Below, piece by piece: positions 11,910 to 23,459 of a stretch of 64,000 nt of DNA. Location of the stretch: contig NC_079887.1 in assembly GCF_029227915.1 (NCBI RefSeq), forward strand, positions 16,365,650 through 16,429,649. Reading direction: 5' to 3'. This DNA comes from Hydractinia symbiolongicarpus (taxonomy: Eukaryota > Cnidaria > Hydrozoa > Anthoathecata > Hydractiniidae). The notes beneath the pieces are model-generated. The model was not told where the DNA came from and ran no database searches. It saw only the letters and a list, made by a program, of their open reading frames with translations. The first letter of the stretch is position 1, and each line of letters opens with the position of its first letter. Made by a program: the position numbers and the translations under genes.

Positions 11910-14320
11910 GATTTGTAACGATTGCAGTTTTTTTTATCGTTTTTCTTGTGCTAATGTTAATTTTTTACTCTGTGCCAACTTGCCACTAAAAATAATTTCC
12001 AGAAAAAAATATATTTTGTCTGAGAAATCAATGTTAAATATCCTTTTTTAACCATTTTTCTCAACTCTCAACTTTAAACAAGGTTTAAAACATCTTTAAC
12101 TAAAGCCCTCAAAAAGTGTGACAAAATTTTATCATAGTAAAGGAAGACATTGAGGCCAAAGTATAAATTACAGTGACTAAATTTTCAAAATTCTCTTTGT
12201 ATATATATGCTTTATATAAAATAGGTCCCATGAGGCCATCTATATTTGAACGTGTTATGGCTTTTATTGCTGATGATCAAACTTTAGAAAGAGTATTTTA
12301 TTCAAATAAGGTGCAGCTATATCATTGCTGAAATAGTACAAATAGTACAAATGAAAATGAACAAACTTTTAATAATAGATGCCTAAACCTTTCTAAAAAT
12401 TTTTTAAAGCTATTTTATACACAAGACAAATTCAAACAACTGCCATCTTATGGAACTTGTTTTTAGAACCTCAAATATTGACTGTGAACAACAAAAAGTG
12501 CATTAACAGCCTTTAACTTCTAAGTTTTGCAGACAGAGAAATACAATACTGCTTGAATGTAACTTTATATGTTCGCGCGTTTAAGACCTCGTGTAACAAT
12601 GTCATGTTTACATAAACAATCTTGGCATATCTTTTGTTTAGACATCAACTTAATTTCTATTGCACAATATAATCATCGTGCACAAGCTATAATGACACCT
12701 TTTGTTCTCACATGTAACATGCCGGCTATTCTTTAATAAGCTATTGTTTAACACCACTGTTTTCATATTTTTTTATCATGACTAAAAATTCTAGCTTTGA
12801 CTGCTATATTTTAGAACTAAAATACAGGGATATTTCAGCTTTTTGGGGACATGTTCTTGCTGTATGGTGATACGAAATAGGATGATTTTTAAACTCTGTA
12901 GGGGCATTTTCCTGGGTTTTTTAAAAGGTATACAGCCATTATTAAGGTTTAAGCGAATTTTTCTCCTTATTTTAGTACAAAGTACGCCTATTTTTAATCT
13001 TAGTAAGATTTTAGAACGAAGTATGACAATTTAAAGTTATGATGAAATTTTTTGTATATTTGTTTGTCTTTGCTGACGTCAGCGAAATTTTTAAACTCTT
13101 ATATCTCCTTAGGCGTTCGTCCAAAACATATGATCATATACATTATTGCTGATGGAAGCGAGCGTAGGGAGCTGAGCACAGCGGAGTCCATTTGGCATTT
13201 AAGTGCGTATTATTTTTTTCTGTCTTCTACTATACATTTTGGGAGAAAATCAAATTTTTAAAAAAAATTTTGACACAAGTGTCACTTTTTTCACTCGATA
13301 AGTCAAATTCCCTCAGCTCTGTTATCCCAACATTTTCCTGCTTACTCTACACTCTGGGAACAAGGTGGCTATTTTTAAGAACACTGTCCTGTAAGCATAA
13401 GTTAAGTTGGTGTCAGGTTAGATAACAACAACTCATGCAACACAAAGTACAACAAATGGTTGAGATTATATAGCATCATCTCAAAATTATGTCAAATAAG
13501 GTTAGTGGTTCAAATAAAGTTTAATTAGTCTTTGCACAGAGGCAACGTTAGCTAAAATTTTCTACTTAAGACACAAGCAAGAAAAGATAGCTTTGATTTG
13601 CAGCTCTTTGTAATTTCTGATAAGTATGGATTAGCTAGATAAATGAATTGAGATTTTAACGACTTTCTTGCAACTTTTGTGATACGAAAAACAGTAAAGA
13701 TAAAAAAATCATCTTTACCCATAAAGCGTATTGACTGGAATGTTTTCTACAAACGAATCGTCCAGACCTACTTTTCTTTCTTTGTATCTATTTTACAGAT
13801 TGCACAACCTGAACAAAACGTTCGCCGTTGTTTTGGGAAAGAGTAGTCCTTGTAAAATTTTTAAACTGCAACATCAGTTGTTAGGAGGAGAGGAACTTTA
13901 AATCTGTTGTGGTAAAAGTTACACTCATCCATTTTGCATGTTTATTCAGTTTCTTCATAATTTAACTCGAAGAATAAAATATTCAATCTGTGAAAAATAA
14001 TGTTGTTTTTACTGTTTGTACAAGAAAAAAAAAGCTCTTGAAAAACAATGTTGTCTGTTAGGTTATGCTTTGGTTCAATTCATCGATGTTTTGTTCGATT
14101 TATCAAATTTGAAGACATTGCAATGCAGGCAAATAGCCAGAATGCTCTGTGAGTACACATTGCTCAGTTAACTTTTACTTCTGCTTTGTATGAAAATGTT
14201 TTTAAGGTTTCTTACTAAGCGCGTATTCACATTTTTTGATTCTCCTTCTCTGATTTTCTAGATTTTTTGTTAAACACCCAGAAAACCCCTGGAAACGTAA
14301 AAGTGCATTTAATGATAGAA
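11910..14320. other. intergenic, no gene seen
   Basis: AT-rich, with short open frames lacking motifs. A CTGGGAACAAGGTGG sequence at 13354-13368 resembles the CTGGGAACGAGG repeat terminus found elsewhere in the window. Confidence 0.4.
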
Positions 14321-14326
14321 ACCTAT

Positions 14327-14540
14327 TGTTAAACTGGCAATATGTGTATGACTAACCTGTAGGTTATCTTCACAGTTCTCCTAATAACCCAACACCAAAT
14401 AAACCCAACTGATTTATACACAACACAATATATACCACTATTCTTAACACAATGATTTCACCAACAAGATTGGTTCAACACAAGTAAACCCCACCACCAA
14501 TTGATTCTTATTAGTAATCGCCTAGAATGGAAGATTAACA
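14327..14540 (-). repeat. copia 3' LTR
   Basis: 214 bp beginning TGTTAAACTGG and ending GATTAACA on the plus strand. It is a direct repeat of 16411-16647. Adjacent to it on the internal side is the purine-rich tract, so it is the 3' LTR of a minus-oriented element. Confidence 0.88.
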
Positions 14541-14565
14541 ATCTCCCTCTATTTTCTTTTCTGCA
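14541..14565 (-). promoter_or_regulatory. polypurine tract of copia element
   Basis: The minus strand reads an almost uninterrupted purine run (AGAAAAGAAAATAGAGGGAG) immediately before the 3' LTR, the expected primer site for plus-strand DNA synthesis. Confidence 0.75.
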
Positions 14566-15019
14566 TGTTGTTCAGTTTATGCGGCTATGGGAGGAATTTA
14601 TAGCGACTACTACTCGCTTAGTATACTGATCCTGGGGAGAAATTGGCTTTTCACCAATACCCTCTGTGATGTCCGTTCGTTCCGCTCGGAAATCATATCT
14701 CCGTCCATATCCACTTTGCTCTGAGTATTTTGTAAGGCTAAGAGTTATAGCTGGAAATATACAATATGGCGGATACCATTGCATAAAACTGTGTTGTTTA
14801 CTGATAAATACTGTACGTTCTTTCCAGACATTACACCCTCTACTATACAAGTCTTGATCAAACAGTTACCGAAGACTTTTCTTTCTTGGGTCCTTAGTTG
14901 TGTGATGCCAAGTGCTAAGTGGTGTTTCAGCAATGAATTCTGAAAAATTAAACTCAAAAAATATTTATAAAACATTTTGAAAACACAACATTTGATTGGT
15001 CACTAATACTAATACATTG

Positions 15020-15900
15020 AAGCCAATGACACTGAAGAAGTTTTATTAGCGAAAAGCAAGTATTGAAGACGAGGTCTTGAATGCGAAATTTAAAGAATCA
15101 ACCAACTGGCAAGACAACAATGTTTTCTCCACTGTTGAAGACAGAAGTCAATCTACAATATCCACAAGATGGGTAATCACAACAAAAAATATAGAGGGCA
15201 ACAAAATTGTCAAAGCTCGTTTGGTCATAAGAGGTTTCGAAGAAGAGGAGGTTCAAAATCTGACTAAAGACTCCCCAACGTTTTCAAAAGAAAGTCTGCG
15301 AATTGTACTCACAATGTTAGCAACTAACGAATGGGAATGCCACACCTTAGATGTCAAAACAGCATTTCTTCAAGGTAACCCGATTGATAGAGAAGCAAAC
15401 GTAATAGGGGTTCTTTGGAAATTGAATACAGTAGTATGCTGATGTTTCAAGAGCTTGGTATTTACAAGTAAAGGAACAGTTAATTAGTTTGGGAATGAAA
15501 ATGTCTTTATTTGATGAGGCTTTATTTTATTGGGTTCAAGATGACTGTTTTCAAGGATTGATCGTAATACCTGTTGATGATTTTCTTTGGGGAGGATCAG
15601 AAGATTTTCAAGTAAAAGTCATTGCATCCATTAGAAAAATATTTCGGGTCTGGTCAGAGAATTGTAGTAATTTTAAATATGTTGGAGTCAATTCAACAAT
15701 TCAATAGTTCTATTGAGTATGACCAAAGCAAATATGTGGCAAGCATGGAACAGGTTGAGATTCAAAGGACCAAAAACAAACATCAAGAACTCTCACATGA
15801 AGAGCAATCTAAGTTTCGATGTATTTGTGGTCAATTAAATTGGGTATCATCTCAATCAAGGCCAGATATTTCTTTAACTGTAATACCATTGAATCATAGC
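15020..15900 (+). pseudogene. copia reverse transcriptase (RVT_2) remnant, frameshifted
   Basis: The translation contains KARLVIRGFEEEEVQN, DSPTFSKESLRIVLTM and LDVKTAFLQGNP, all signatures of the copia-type reverse transcriptase. After an internal deletion and frameshift near 15430 it continues with SRAWYLQVKEQL and IPVDDFLWGG, where DD is the catalytic pair, and then GQLNWVSSQSRPDIS leading towards RNase H. Another frameshift occurs near 15050. The strand is opposite to the LTR polarity. At about 15870-15880 it abuts the inverted gag remnant through a short overlap. It cannot make a full polymerase. Confidence 0.88.
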
Positions 15901-16369
15901 ATAATTCATTTATAGTTGCTCTAGCTAACTGTTGCTGCTCTGGTGATAGATTAGCGCTTTGTAAAACTTGGTATGCCAAAACTCCATCAGGAAGTTCCAT
16001 ACGGTGAACTTGGATTTTGTGATATAATCATTAAAACTCTATAAGGTAATCATTCATGCTCATCTCAGAGGGTCGTTTAAATTTTTCAAAGGTTTCATAA
16101 GCCAGGTACGCATTTTGATTTTCATCCTTTAAGTAAATTTTGTCTAATCTGTAAGTAATAGCTTTTACCCCAGTTGTGGCACTGATTTGTTCAATTTCCA
16201 ATTCCAATACTGCTTCTTTAGGTTTTCCTTTCAAACCCATGAATATAGCTGGCCCTTGTTTTTTCGCCTTTAGTGCTGTGAGTGCTTGCCATATTTCAAC
16301 TTCTTTTTTCCAGTCTTTGTAACTGGACTCTGTATTCAATGATGGTGGGGGTACCCAACTTTTCGACAT
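15880..16369 (-). pseudogene. copia gag remnant, frameshifted
   Basis: Starting at the Met at 16369, 28 bases inside the primer-binding site, the frame reads MSKSWVPPPSLN.. with SYKDWKKEVEIWQ and AYETFEKFKRPSEMSMNDYL, typical of copia Gag (UBN2-like). A frameshift near 16030 is followed by HRMELPDGVLAYQVLQSAN and LSPEQQQLARATI in another frame, the usual continuation. No zinc knuckle or protease follows because the sequence then switches to the oppositely oriented polymerase remnant. Confidence 0.8.
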
Positions 16370-16396
16370 TTCTCTATGATACTTTGCAATTTTATT

Positions 16397-16408
16397 CCTC
16401 TGCTACCA
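16397..16408 (-). other. copia primer-binding site (initiator tRNA-Met)
   Basis: On the minus strand the 5' LTR ends in AACA, then two bases, then TGGTAGCAGAGG. This is the 12-base complement of the CCUCUGCUACCA 3' end of animal initiator tRNA-Met, the primer used by Ty1/copia elements. Confidence 0.8.
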
Positions 16409-16410
16409 TT

Positions 16411-16647
16411 TGTTAAACTCGCAATATGTGTATGACTAACCTGTAGGTTATCTTCACAGTTCTCCTAATAACGCAACACCAAATAAACCCAACTGATCTA
16501 TACACAACACAATATATACCACTATTCTAAACAAAATGATTTTACCAGCAAGATTGGTTCAACACAAGTAACCACCCCCCCCCCCCCCCCCCAACCACCA
16601 CCACCAATTGAATCTTATTAGTAATCGCCTAGAAAAGAAGATTAACA
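16411..16647 (-). repeat. copia 5' LTR with poly-C expansion
   Basis: Direct repeat of 14327-14540, lengthened by a long run of C near 16573-16592. On the minus strand it contains a TATATA-type box, consistent with the promoter-bearing 5' LTR. Confidence 0.88.
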
Positions 16648-16652
16648 CCTAC

Positions 16653-18989
16653 AAGAGAATCTATGCTGCAAAATGTTTGCTGTTTATACGCTCTGAAAAC
16701 AAATGCACATTGCAAATATATTTTCCCAGGACTTATCTTTTCGCAATCCAATAGTGGCTAGGGCCGCGCCATCATGAATATATCAAAAAGTTAAAAAGAA
16801 GCTCTGGGGAAGAGATTGCGTTTTACTTGAGGAAACTTTTTTAATAACTTATTTAAACTGTCTATTGGAGCAGATAAAAGTTCTCTCCATATTTGTCTAG
16901 AGAATGATGTAAATATTTTGCTTGTGAACATAGGGACCTGTTCCCGCTCCACAACCCTTTATATATTGATTTTAATCAGCTATTCAAGCGTTACACAATA
17001 GGGGCAACAAGGAAACAAATATTGTCTCTTGGCGGGTCCTTGCCAAAATTTAAATAATGGTTCTTTTTCAGTTTTATCCTGACTCAGTGGATTTTTTCAA
17101 GGGATCTATCGACTAGTGTATTTAATAATAGGTTAACAATAAAAATAAAAGTTCTGAGGCTACCAAAAGGTTGTGTAAATGGGATAACTATTGTGCAAAT
17201 GCGAAATTACATTTAGGCGGTACTGTGCACTGCTTCACATTGGCAGTTCCATAACTAAGGTTGTAATTTATCTTCCAACATAATTTGCTACTTATAAATA
17301 GTCTATGCTAAGTTTTATTTGCAGTAAACCTAAAGTATTATATTATGGTGATAATGGCAGGTGCTTGTTCACAATGAATTATCATGAATATACCCCAAAT
17401 TTTATGCTTACATGCTGGTAAACTTGGTAGCTGCTTGAAACAACAATTAGAGCAAGCTATATATGCAAAAAGGTTTATGAGAATGTTTGTTGCTTTATTT
17501 TCCCTTTTTCCTTTTAACATACATGGACAACTGGAAATTAGACTATCATACTAAATTAGATATCTTCTTTCATGATTATCTTGACATCAAAACGTCTAGT
17601 CATGCTATTTTTTTGTGGTTTAGTTGCTTGTTTAGTCATCTTTCTTCAAGAAAAGTTTTGTTTACTTTGCTTTGCAGGAATAAAAATTATACCAGGCTAG
17701 GAATAGACTATTTAAGCTATGCCCAGCCATGTTGAAAATATCCTGCGAGAATTTAACCTTTTCCAGACATGACCATGGCTGTAAAATAAAAGAGCTATAA
17801 CATAGTGCATGTATTGTTAATTCAAAACAAACTAATAACTATATCATCTAACAGTGCAAATAATAATGAAAAATATTTTTAGCTAGAGTATTGAAAGAAG
17901 ATTTTTGATAGTGATGATAGATAGATGGATGTCACAAATATTTGGTGTTAGACTCACCTGACTGACACTATTTTTTATAGCAAGTTTTGACATACAGAGT
18001 CAAAAAAAATAGAACGACAAAAGAACATTATACTTGTTTTCCCCAACAGTCATTACCCACTATTTAAACTTTTGGCTGTGATTGTCAATGGTCCTGAGAA
18101 TTAGATTAAAATGCAAAACTTCATTTAAACAAGGCACACAAGTTGACATTAAATATCGGTATTTAATGGCTTGCATTGGTGAATGGATAGTTGGACACAA
18201 TATTTTGATTTTTTGAATTTTTACTCTCTGACTGAAGTATATACATGCATTCTTAAATCAAAACAAACTGAATGCTATATCTTGACAGTGCAAATGATAA
18301 AGAAATATATGTTTAGGTCATTTAAAGTAGGTTTCATAAAACTTTTTTAGCTAATAAAATCATTGTGACTATGCAGTGGAACAGCATATTGATAACCTAG
18401 GAGATAAGTCACCTAAATAGCCTATATTGTGGATTAACTAGGACTATCATAACCTAATTTGAAGTTATCCCTTATTGACAAAAGGAAATGGGTAATGGTG
18501 TCTTGATTTCAGAGGGTTGTAATTGTTGATCATATATATTACACATATGTTTCCTGAAATCAAAGTTCTAACTAGCTTACCTAGGGCTCTTTACAAAAAA
18601 TATAAATAGGTTAAATCTATCTACCTACCAATATCATTGTTCAATGAGAAAAAAATTTCCTGGACTATTTGCACAGGCCTTATCCATCATCTTGGTGTTA
18701 GCCTTGCAATCTCGTGCGCACATTGTTTACTTACCCTGGAAGCCATATTTGTTTTGATTTCATTTTTGCACTCCGCGATCAAATGAGCAGCCGTGATTAT
18801 ATAGTCTGAAAAATGACCAGCAACTGTCGATAATCAAGGTTTGAAATATCATTTTACCTTACAATCTTATTGGTGTGGTGCAACTTAAAAAAATAATTTT
18901 CACTCTCTTCATGGCTATTCAATCTTGACACTATTAAAGCTCGGCAATAAATAGCAGATCTCAATAGTCTGTATAATGCGGACTATAAT
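16653..18989. other. intergenic, no gene seen; contains an internal duplication
   Basis: No coding exon recognised. Segments 17808-17875 and 18244-18308 are diverged direct copies (CATGYATT..AAAACAAACT..CAGTGCAAAT). A SINE 3' tail lies at 17915-17957. The remaining sequence is AT-rich. Confidence 0.45.
17915..17957 (-). mobile_element. SINE 3' tail fragment
   Basis: The minus strand reads GTGAGTCTAACACC.. ending in an ACATCCATCTATCTATC tail. It matches the 3' ends of the SINE copies at 48641-48760 and 50771-51120. Only the tail is recognisable. Confidence 0.55.
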
Positions 18990-19073
18990 GGCAATGACTT
19001 CATTTAGCACTGGGCTTAGTGGTCCCGATACACGACGTACAGCATAATTGCACCCTTCATACTTTATCGACAT
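18990..19073 (+). repeat. left ~85-bp terminal inverted repeat
   Basis: Begins GGCAATGACTTCATTTAGCA and ends near CTTTATCGACAT. The reverse complement of 21885-21969 matches it with a small number of substitutions and one single-base indel. Confidence 0.85.
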
Positions 19074-19382
19074 AAATCTGCAGCAGATAAAATTGGAATA
19101 TTGGAATATCCAATCCAACTCTTGAAAATTTGGAGTACATATTCCCCATTTTTTTAAACATCAAGTGGGAAAATTTCAATTAGAAATTTTAAAAACTAAG
19201 TTTTAACATCCATCTCTGTAAATCATTAAAGGCTTGCTTCCCACAACTTGTCTCAAAATACTTGTATATAGAATTAGTATTTAAGAAACCTTTTTTGCCG
19301 GATTAGAGAGTACTAAGGTAAAACAAACAAGAGCAACTAAGCTAATTAGTGTAAAGACTTCTTTCTAATTAGCTTTCGCGGA

Positions 19383-21400
19383 GGGTATTTTGTCAAAATA
19401 TATTTTCTATCAGTGGATGGATTTGTATCCTACCTCAATGCTTGTCTATTCTATAGTGCAGGTTGGTTTCTAGTGTAAAGCCTTCGCATTGATTGGTCTG
19501 CTTTAGGACTGTTGATGCGTCATTTTCAGGGAGGGTATTTCTCCATAAAATTGTCTCTATTTGTGTATGGATCTGTTTCCAGCATAAGTGTTTGCAGGGT
19601 ACAGTATAAAATTTTCTCTTTGATTGGTCTTTTAAAATATCTCAGATTTTATTTTGCACATACTTCAACTTCTAAAAGTGATACCTCAAATGACGTATGG
19701 ATGTGTCTCACATTTACAGACTTCCTTTTAATTTTTATGCTAGGATTTTGACCTTTACTTTCATCCAGGTTGTCTTTTAGCCATGTATTGTGGAATATCC
19801 CATTCACTTACTGGTTTAGTGAGGCTTTATTTGAATAGATATATTTTAAATAGTGTTATCCAAGCTACCACTCAAAAATGTCGTCTCTATTGCATGTGCA
19901 TAGGTATAAAACAATACCGCCTTTTTAGTGCATACTATACATCTTTCCTCAAATCTAACAGCTTTAAGACTTTTACTGTGTCATTTGGGAGCGGGTATTT
20001 GTCCAGAATATGGTTTCTATTGGTGCATAGATGTGCACCCAACCTCACTGAATGTTTAATTTAAGGTGTAAGTCTTCTTTTGATTGGTGTGTTTTAGGAC
20101 TTTTATATATCTTTTTGCGGAAGGGTATTCGTCCAAAGTTTAGTGTCTATTTGTGAATGGATTGTTATCCAACATCAGTGTTGGTTTGGTTTATAGTGAA
20201 AAGTCTTTCCTTTGATTGGTCTGCTTTGGGACTTTTGATGTGTCATTTTCTCGGAGGGTATTTAGCCCAAATGTTATTTCTATTGGTGTATGGATGTGTA
20301 TCCAACCTCAATATTTGTTCAATTACAGTATAAAGTCTACATATTGATTAGTCTGCTTTAGAACTTTCATTTTTTTATATCGCGGTAAGGCATTTGTCCA
20401 AAATATAGTGTCTCTTTGTGTATTGACGTGTATCCAACATCAGTGTTTGTTTAGTTTAAAGTATAAAGTCTTCTCTTGATTGGCGTGCTACAGGACTTTT
20501 AATATGTCCTTTTGCGGGAGGGTATTTGTCCAAGACATAGTGTCTATTTGTGTATGGATTGTTATCAACATCAATGTTAGTTTGGTTTATAGTGTAAGGT
20601 CTTCTCTTTGTTGATCTGTTGTAGGACATTTGATGTGTCATTTCGCAGAAGAGTATTTTGCCATAATATTTCTATTGGTAAATGGATGTATACTCAACCT
20701 TAATGGTTGATTTTTTCACTATGTAATCACTTTGCCTTAACTGGTCTGCTTTAGAACTTTTGATACATCATTTCCAGGGAGAATACTTGTTTCTACTGCT
20801 GTATGGATAAGTGCATAACACAACGGCCTGTTAAATGTATAGTATAATGTCTTGCCTCAGATTGGCATTCTTTATGATTTTTGATATGTGATTTTGCAGT
20901 AGGGTATTAGTCCAAAATATCTTTTCTATTGGTTATCGATGAGCATAGAAAACTACCGCCTGTTCAATATATTGTACAAAAACGTCTCTAGCCTGCAATA
21001 GGGCCGGTAACATGTCCTTTTGCAAAAGGGTATTTGAGAAAAATCTCGTTTCTGTTTGTGTATGGATGTGCATCCAACCTTAAACCTTGTCTATTTTATA
21101 GAACAGCGTGTTTCCTTAGATTAGCTGATATTGCACTTGAATATGTCTTTTCGCGGAATGCCATTTATCCAAATTATGATTTTTATTTGTGTAGGGATGT
21201 TTATGCCATGTTAATGCTTGTCTATTCTATAGTACAACGTGTTCCCTCAGATTGGCTGATATTACGACTTTCTATAAGTCTCTTTGCGACAGTATATTAT
21301 GCAAAATATCGTTTCTGTTTGTGGATGGATATGTAACCAACATTAAATCTTGTCTATTTTTTACAACAACGTTTTCCTCAGCTTGGCGAGCATTAGGACT
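19383..21400. repeat. tandem array, unit about 131 bp, about 15 diverged copies
   Basis: A landmark GGGTATTT (or variant) followed by GTCCAAAATAT recurs at about 19383, 19533, 19993, 20123, 20256, 20389, 20520, 20651, 20781, 20902, 21028, 21160 and 21292. Spacings are mostly 130-133 bp. Each unit also carries CTATTKGTGTATGGATGTG, ATCCAAC and often GATTGGTCTGCTTTAGGACT. The copies are substantially diverged, and the section 19600-19990 is the most degraded. No protein is encoded. Confidence 0.9.
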
Positions 21401-21411
21401 TTCGCCTGTTT

Positions 21412-21830
21412 ATGTTGGTTAAGTCGACAAAGAGTAATAATATTACAGTTGTGCGGAATAATGTGGCATATTACGTTGGTTATAGCCTATCTACAAAAAA
21501 ATGTATTTGTTATGTAGCGATTAGATGTATGTAGAGAGTATTATAAGGGTAATATGCAATATTATGTGCTATTACGTTGGTTATGGATTATTGACAGAAG
21601 AATATGAATTTGTTATGGAACGATTGAGAGTATTATGAAGGTATTATGCAGTATTATGGGATATTACGTTGGTTATGGATTATTTACAGAAAAAATATGT
21701 ATTTGTTATGTAGCGACAGAGAGTATTATGAAGGTATTATGCAGTATTATGCGATATTACGTTGGTATGACCATCGACAGAAAAAATATGTATTTGTTAT
21801 ATAGAGAGAATGTCGGATAATGCGATTTCA
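21412..21830. repeat. second tandem array, unit about 92-101 bp, about 4 copies
   Basis: TTACGTTGGTTATGGATTAT recurs at about 21471, 21572, 21664 and 21758, each followed by ACAGAARAATATGTATTTGT and GAGAGTATTATGAAGGTATT. It lies directly after the 131-bp array and before the right inverted repeat. Confidence 0.88.
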
Positions 21831-21884
21831 TTTGTCGGGTCCATTTGGTTGGAGAAGTTTGACTGAACGTCTGACAGACTTTTA

Positions 21885-21969
21885 ATATCGATAAAGTATG
21901 AAGGGTGCTAGTTATGTTGTACGTCGTGTGTCAGGACCAGTTAGCCCGGTGCTAAATGAAGTCATTGCC
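21885..21969 (-). repeat. right ~85-bp terminal inverted repeat
   Basis: Inverted partner of 18990-19073, ending in AGTCATTGCC at the outer edge. Confidence 0.85.
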
Positions 21970-23459
21970 CCAGGTCCGTGAAAAAGATTTTTATAACAAA
22001 AAGTTGGTTGAAGCCTGTGTGGAAGATTGTTGCTATTTTTATTACAACACTGATCTTTTTTCAAAATCACCTTTATTATGACATTCATCTTCGCAAAAAA
22101 AATTCGCTATTGATTTATTTACAGTTAATTCGCTCCCTGAGACAATAAATGGCAAAATGGCTGTCCAGAGTCATCCAAATCATATGGTAGTGTCCCCCAA
22201 GCAAGCTACACGATTTTTCTTTTATATGAATGTGCTTTATAAAAATATCAGACTTAGATTTTAGGTTAAAAACAATAGGTATTTTGTTTAGAACAATAGA
22301 AAAATAAGAATAATAACCAGCCCGTTTAGAATTTTAGTATTATAAGAAAAGTGTATATTGACAAAATATAAAGGAATGAATGAAATCCAGGTCAATCAAT
22401 ATTGTGGACCAGAATTGGGTCTGAGAATTTTTGAGTTATAGAAGAGAAGTGTTTCGAACAGAAGAGAAGATTTTGGAGGAAAGAAGAGAAGTGTTTTTAT
22501 TAAGAAGAGAAGTGAGCCATAGGGGCCATCATAAAAAAAGGTATAAAAAAGCAGGACCCTATGGGGTAAAATAGCTGAACAAATTTTGCATTGCACTAAC
22601 GTTTACGGACTTGTCCTTGGTCATAATGATCTGTAACCAGCATAAAATCGAATTATACTTCAGGTGAATCATAGTATACTATGTCCATTGAAATATATTA
22701 CGGTGCTGAAGTATATTATAGTTTGTCCCAAGTAGGCTAGAAAGTCAGAGACATTCCGACCAGCGGACCCTAGTTCTAGGTTCAAATGACTCTAATACCA
22801 CACATTTGTGACACCTTTCTTTTTTTAAATGCATTATGGTGATATTCTTTATATGTCAGTCCAGTCACATCTATTAGACTTTTTTGTTACATCTTTTTTG
22901 TTGTGTTTGCTCCCCAAAGTTTCCTTTGCTGTCTATTATCATAACTAATCATAAAAACCCTGGGAACAGAATAAATGGTAACACTAAGTTGTTTCATGGA
23001 TTTGGAAAAGAATGTACTTTTGCCGATCAGGAAATCCCGGTGGAAAATCCTGTTGACGAACCAACCAGCTCATTTGTGCAAAGAATTAGGACACAAACAA
23101 AACATATTTTTAATATTCGCCTAAGTGTGGTTGGTAAGGAAATTTAGGAAAAACGCGTATTTCGGATCGCTCCCATTAACATAGATTAGAAAAAGGTACT
23201 TGCAGTGCTCGAATCTGGACACCTAACATAATGAGAGCATATCATGTGAAACATGTGAAAAAATTAATACTTGGAAAATATTTGCAGCATTCAGTAAATA
23301 GTTTTTGACTGAGTCATTTTCTAGTATTTTTAATACAAGTCAAACAAAGGCCTTACTAGGAGGGAAAATGGTGTCATGCGACCATTTGCATGTCATAACT
23401 ATTTTAACACTCTTCACATGTGGAAACAGCGTTTACACAATTCAACTAGCTCGAAGTTG
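21970..23459. other. no gene seen; purine-rich patch
   Basis: No supported exon. At 22435-22515 a purine-rich stretch repeats GAAGAGAAGTGTTT-like segments about four times. Frames near 22884-23147 lack recognisable motifs. Confidence 0.4.

Larger units (their letters stand above)
14322..16652 (-). mobile_element. Ty1/copia LTR retrotransposon, internally rearranged
   Basis: Two directly repeated LTRs (14327-14540 and 16411-16647), each TGTTA..TAACA, flank about 1.9 kb of internal sequence. Five-base flanks CCTAT (14322-14326) and CCTAC (16648-16652) are a near-perfect target duplication. A primer-binding site at 16397-16408 and a purine tract on the minus strand at 14541-14565 fix the element orientation as minus, with the 5' LTR on the right. 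Gag remnants (16369 down to about 15880) follow that orientation, but the reverse-transcriptase remnant (15020-15900) lies on the plus strand. Integrase and protease are not recognisable. The LTRs differ at roughly ten positions plus a poly-C expansion, so the insertion is not recent. Confidence 0.88.
18990..21969. mobile_element. candidate TIR-bounded element filled with satellite repeats
   Basis: Inverted repeats of about 85 bp at 18990-19073 and 21885-21969 bound about 3 kb. Most of the interior is two tandem arrays: ~131-bp units at 19383-21400 and ~95-bp units at 21412-21830. No transposase frame is visible, so it would be non-autonomous. I see no target duplication directly outside the arms, so the outer limits are provisional. 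Tandem-repeat-bearing elements with terminal or subterminal inverted repeats are known among Helentron/DINE-like and other non-autonomous DNA transposons, but I cannot assign a superfamily. Confidence 0.6.

Noticed and set aside
18915-19118. minus-strand frame containing SPVLNEVIA-like peptide, similar to the 21885 region
   Set aside because: The similarity is due to the inverted repeat. A one-base indel between copies breaks the frame, so it is not protein-coding.
19383-21830. possible CRISPR-like repeat array
   Set aside because: Units are long, diverged, contiguous tandem copies without spacers, in a eukaryotic context.
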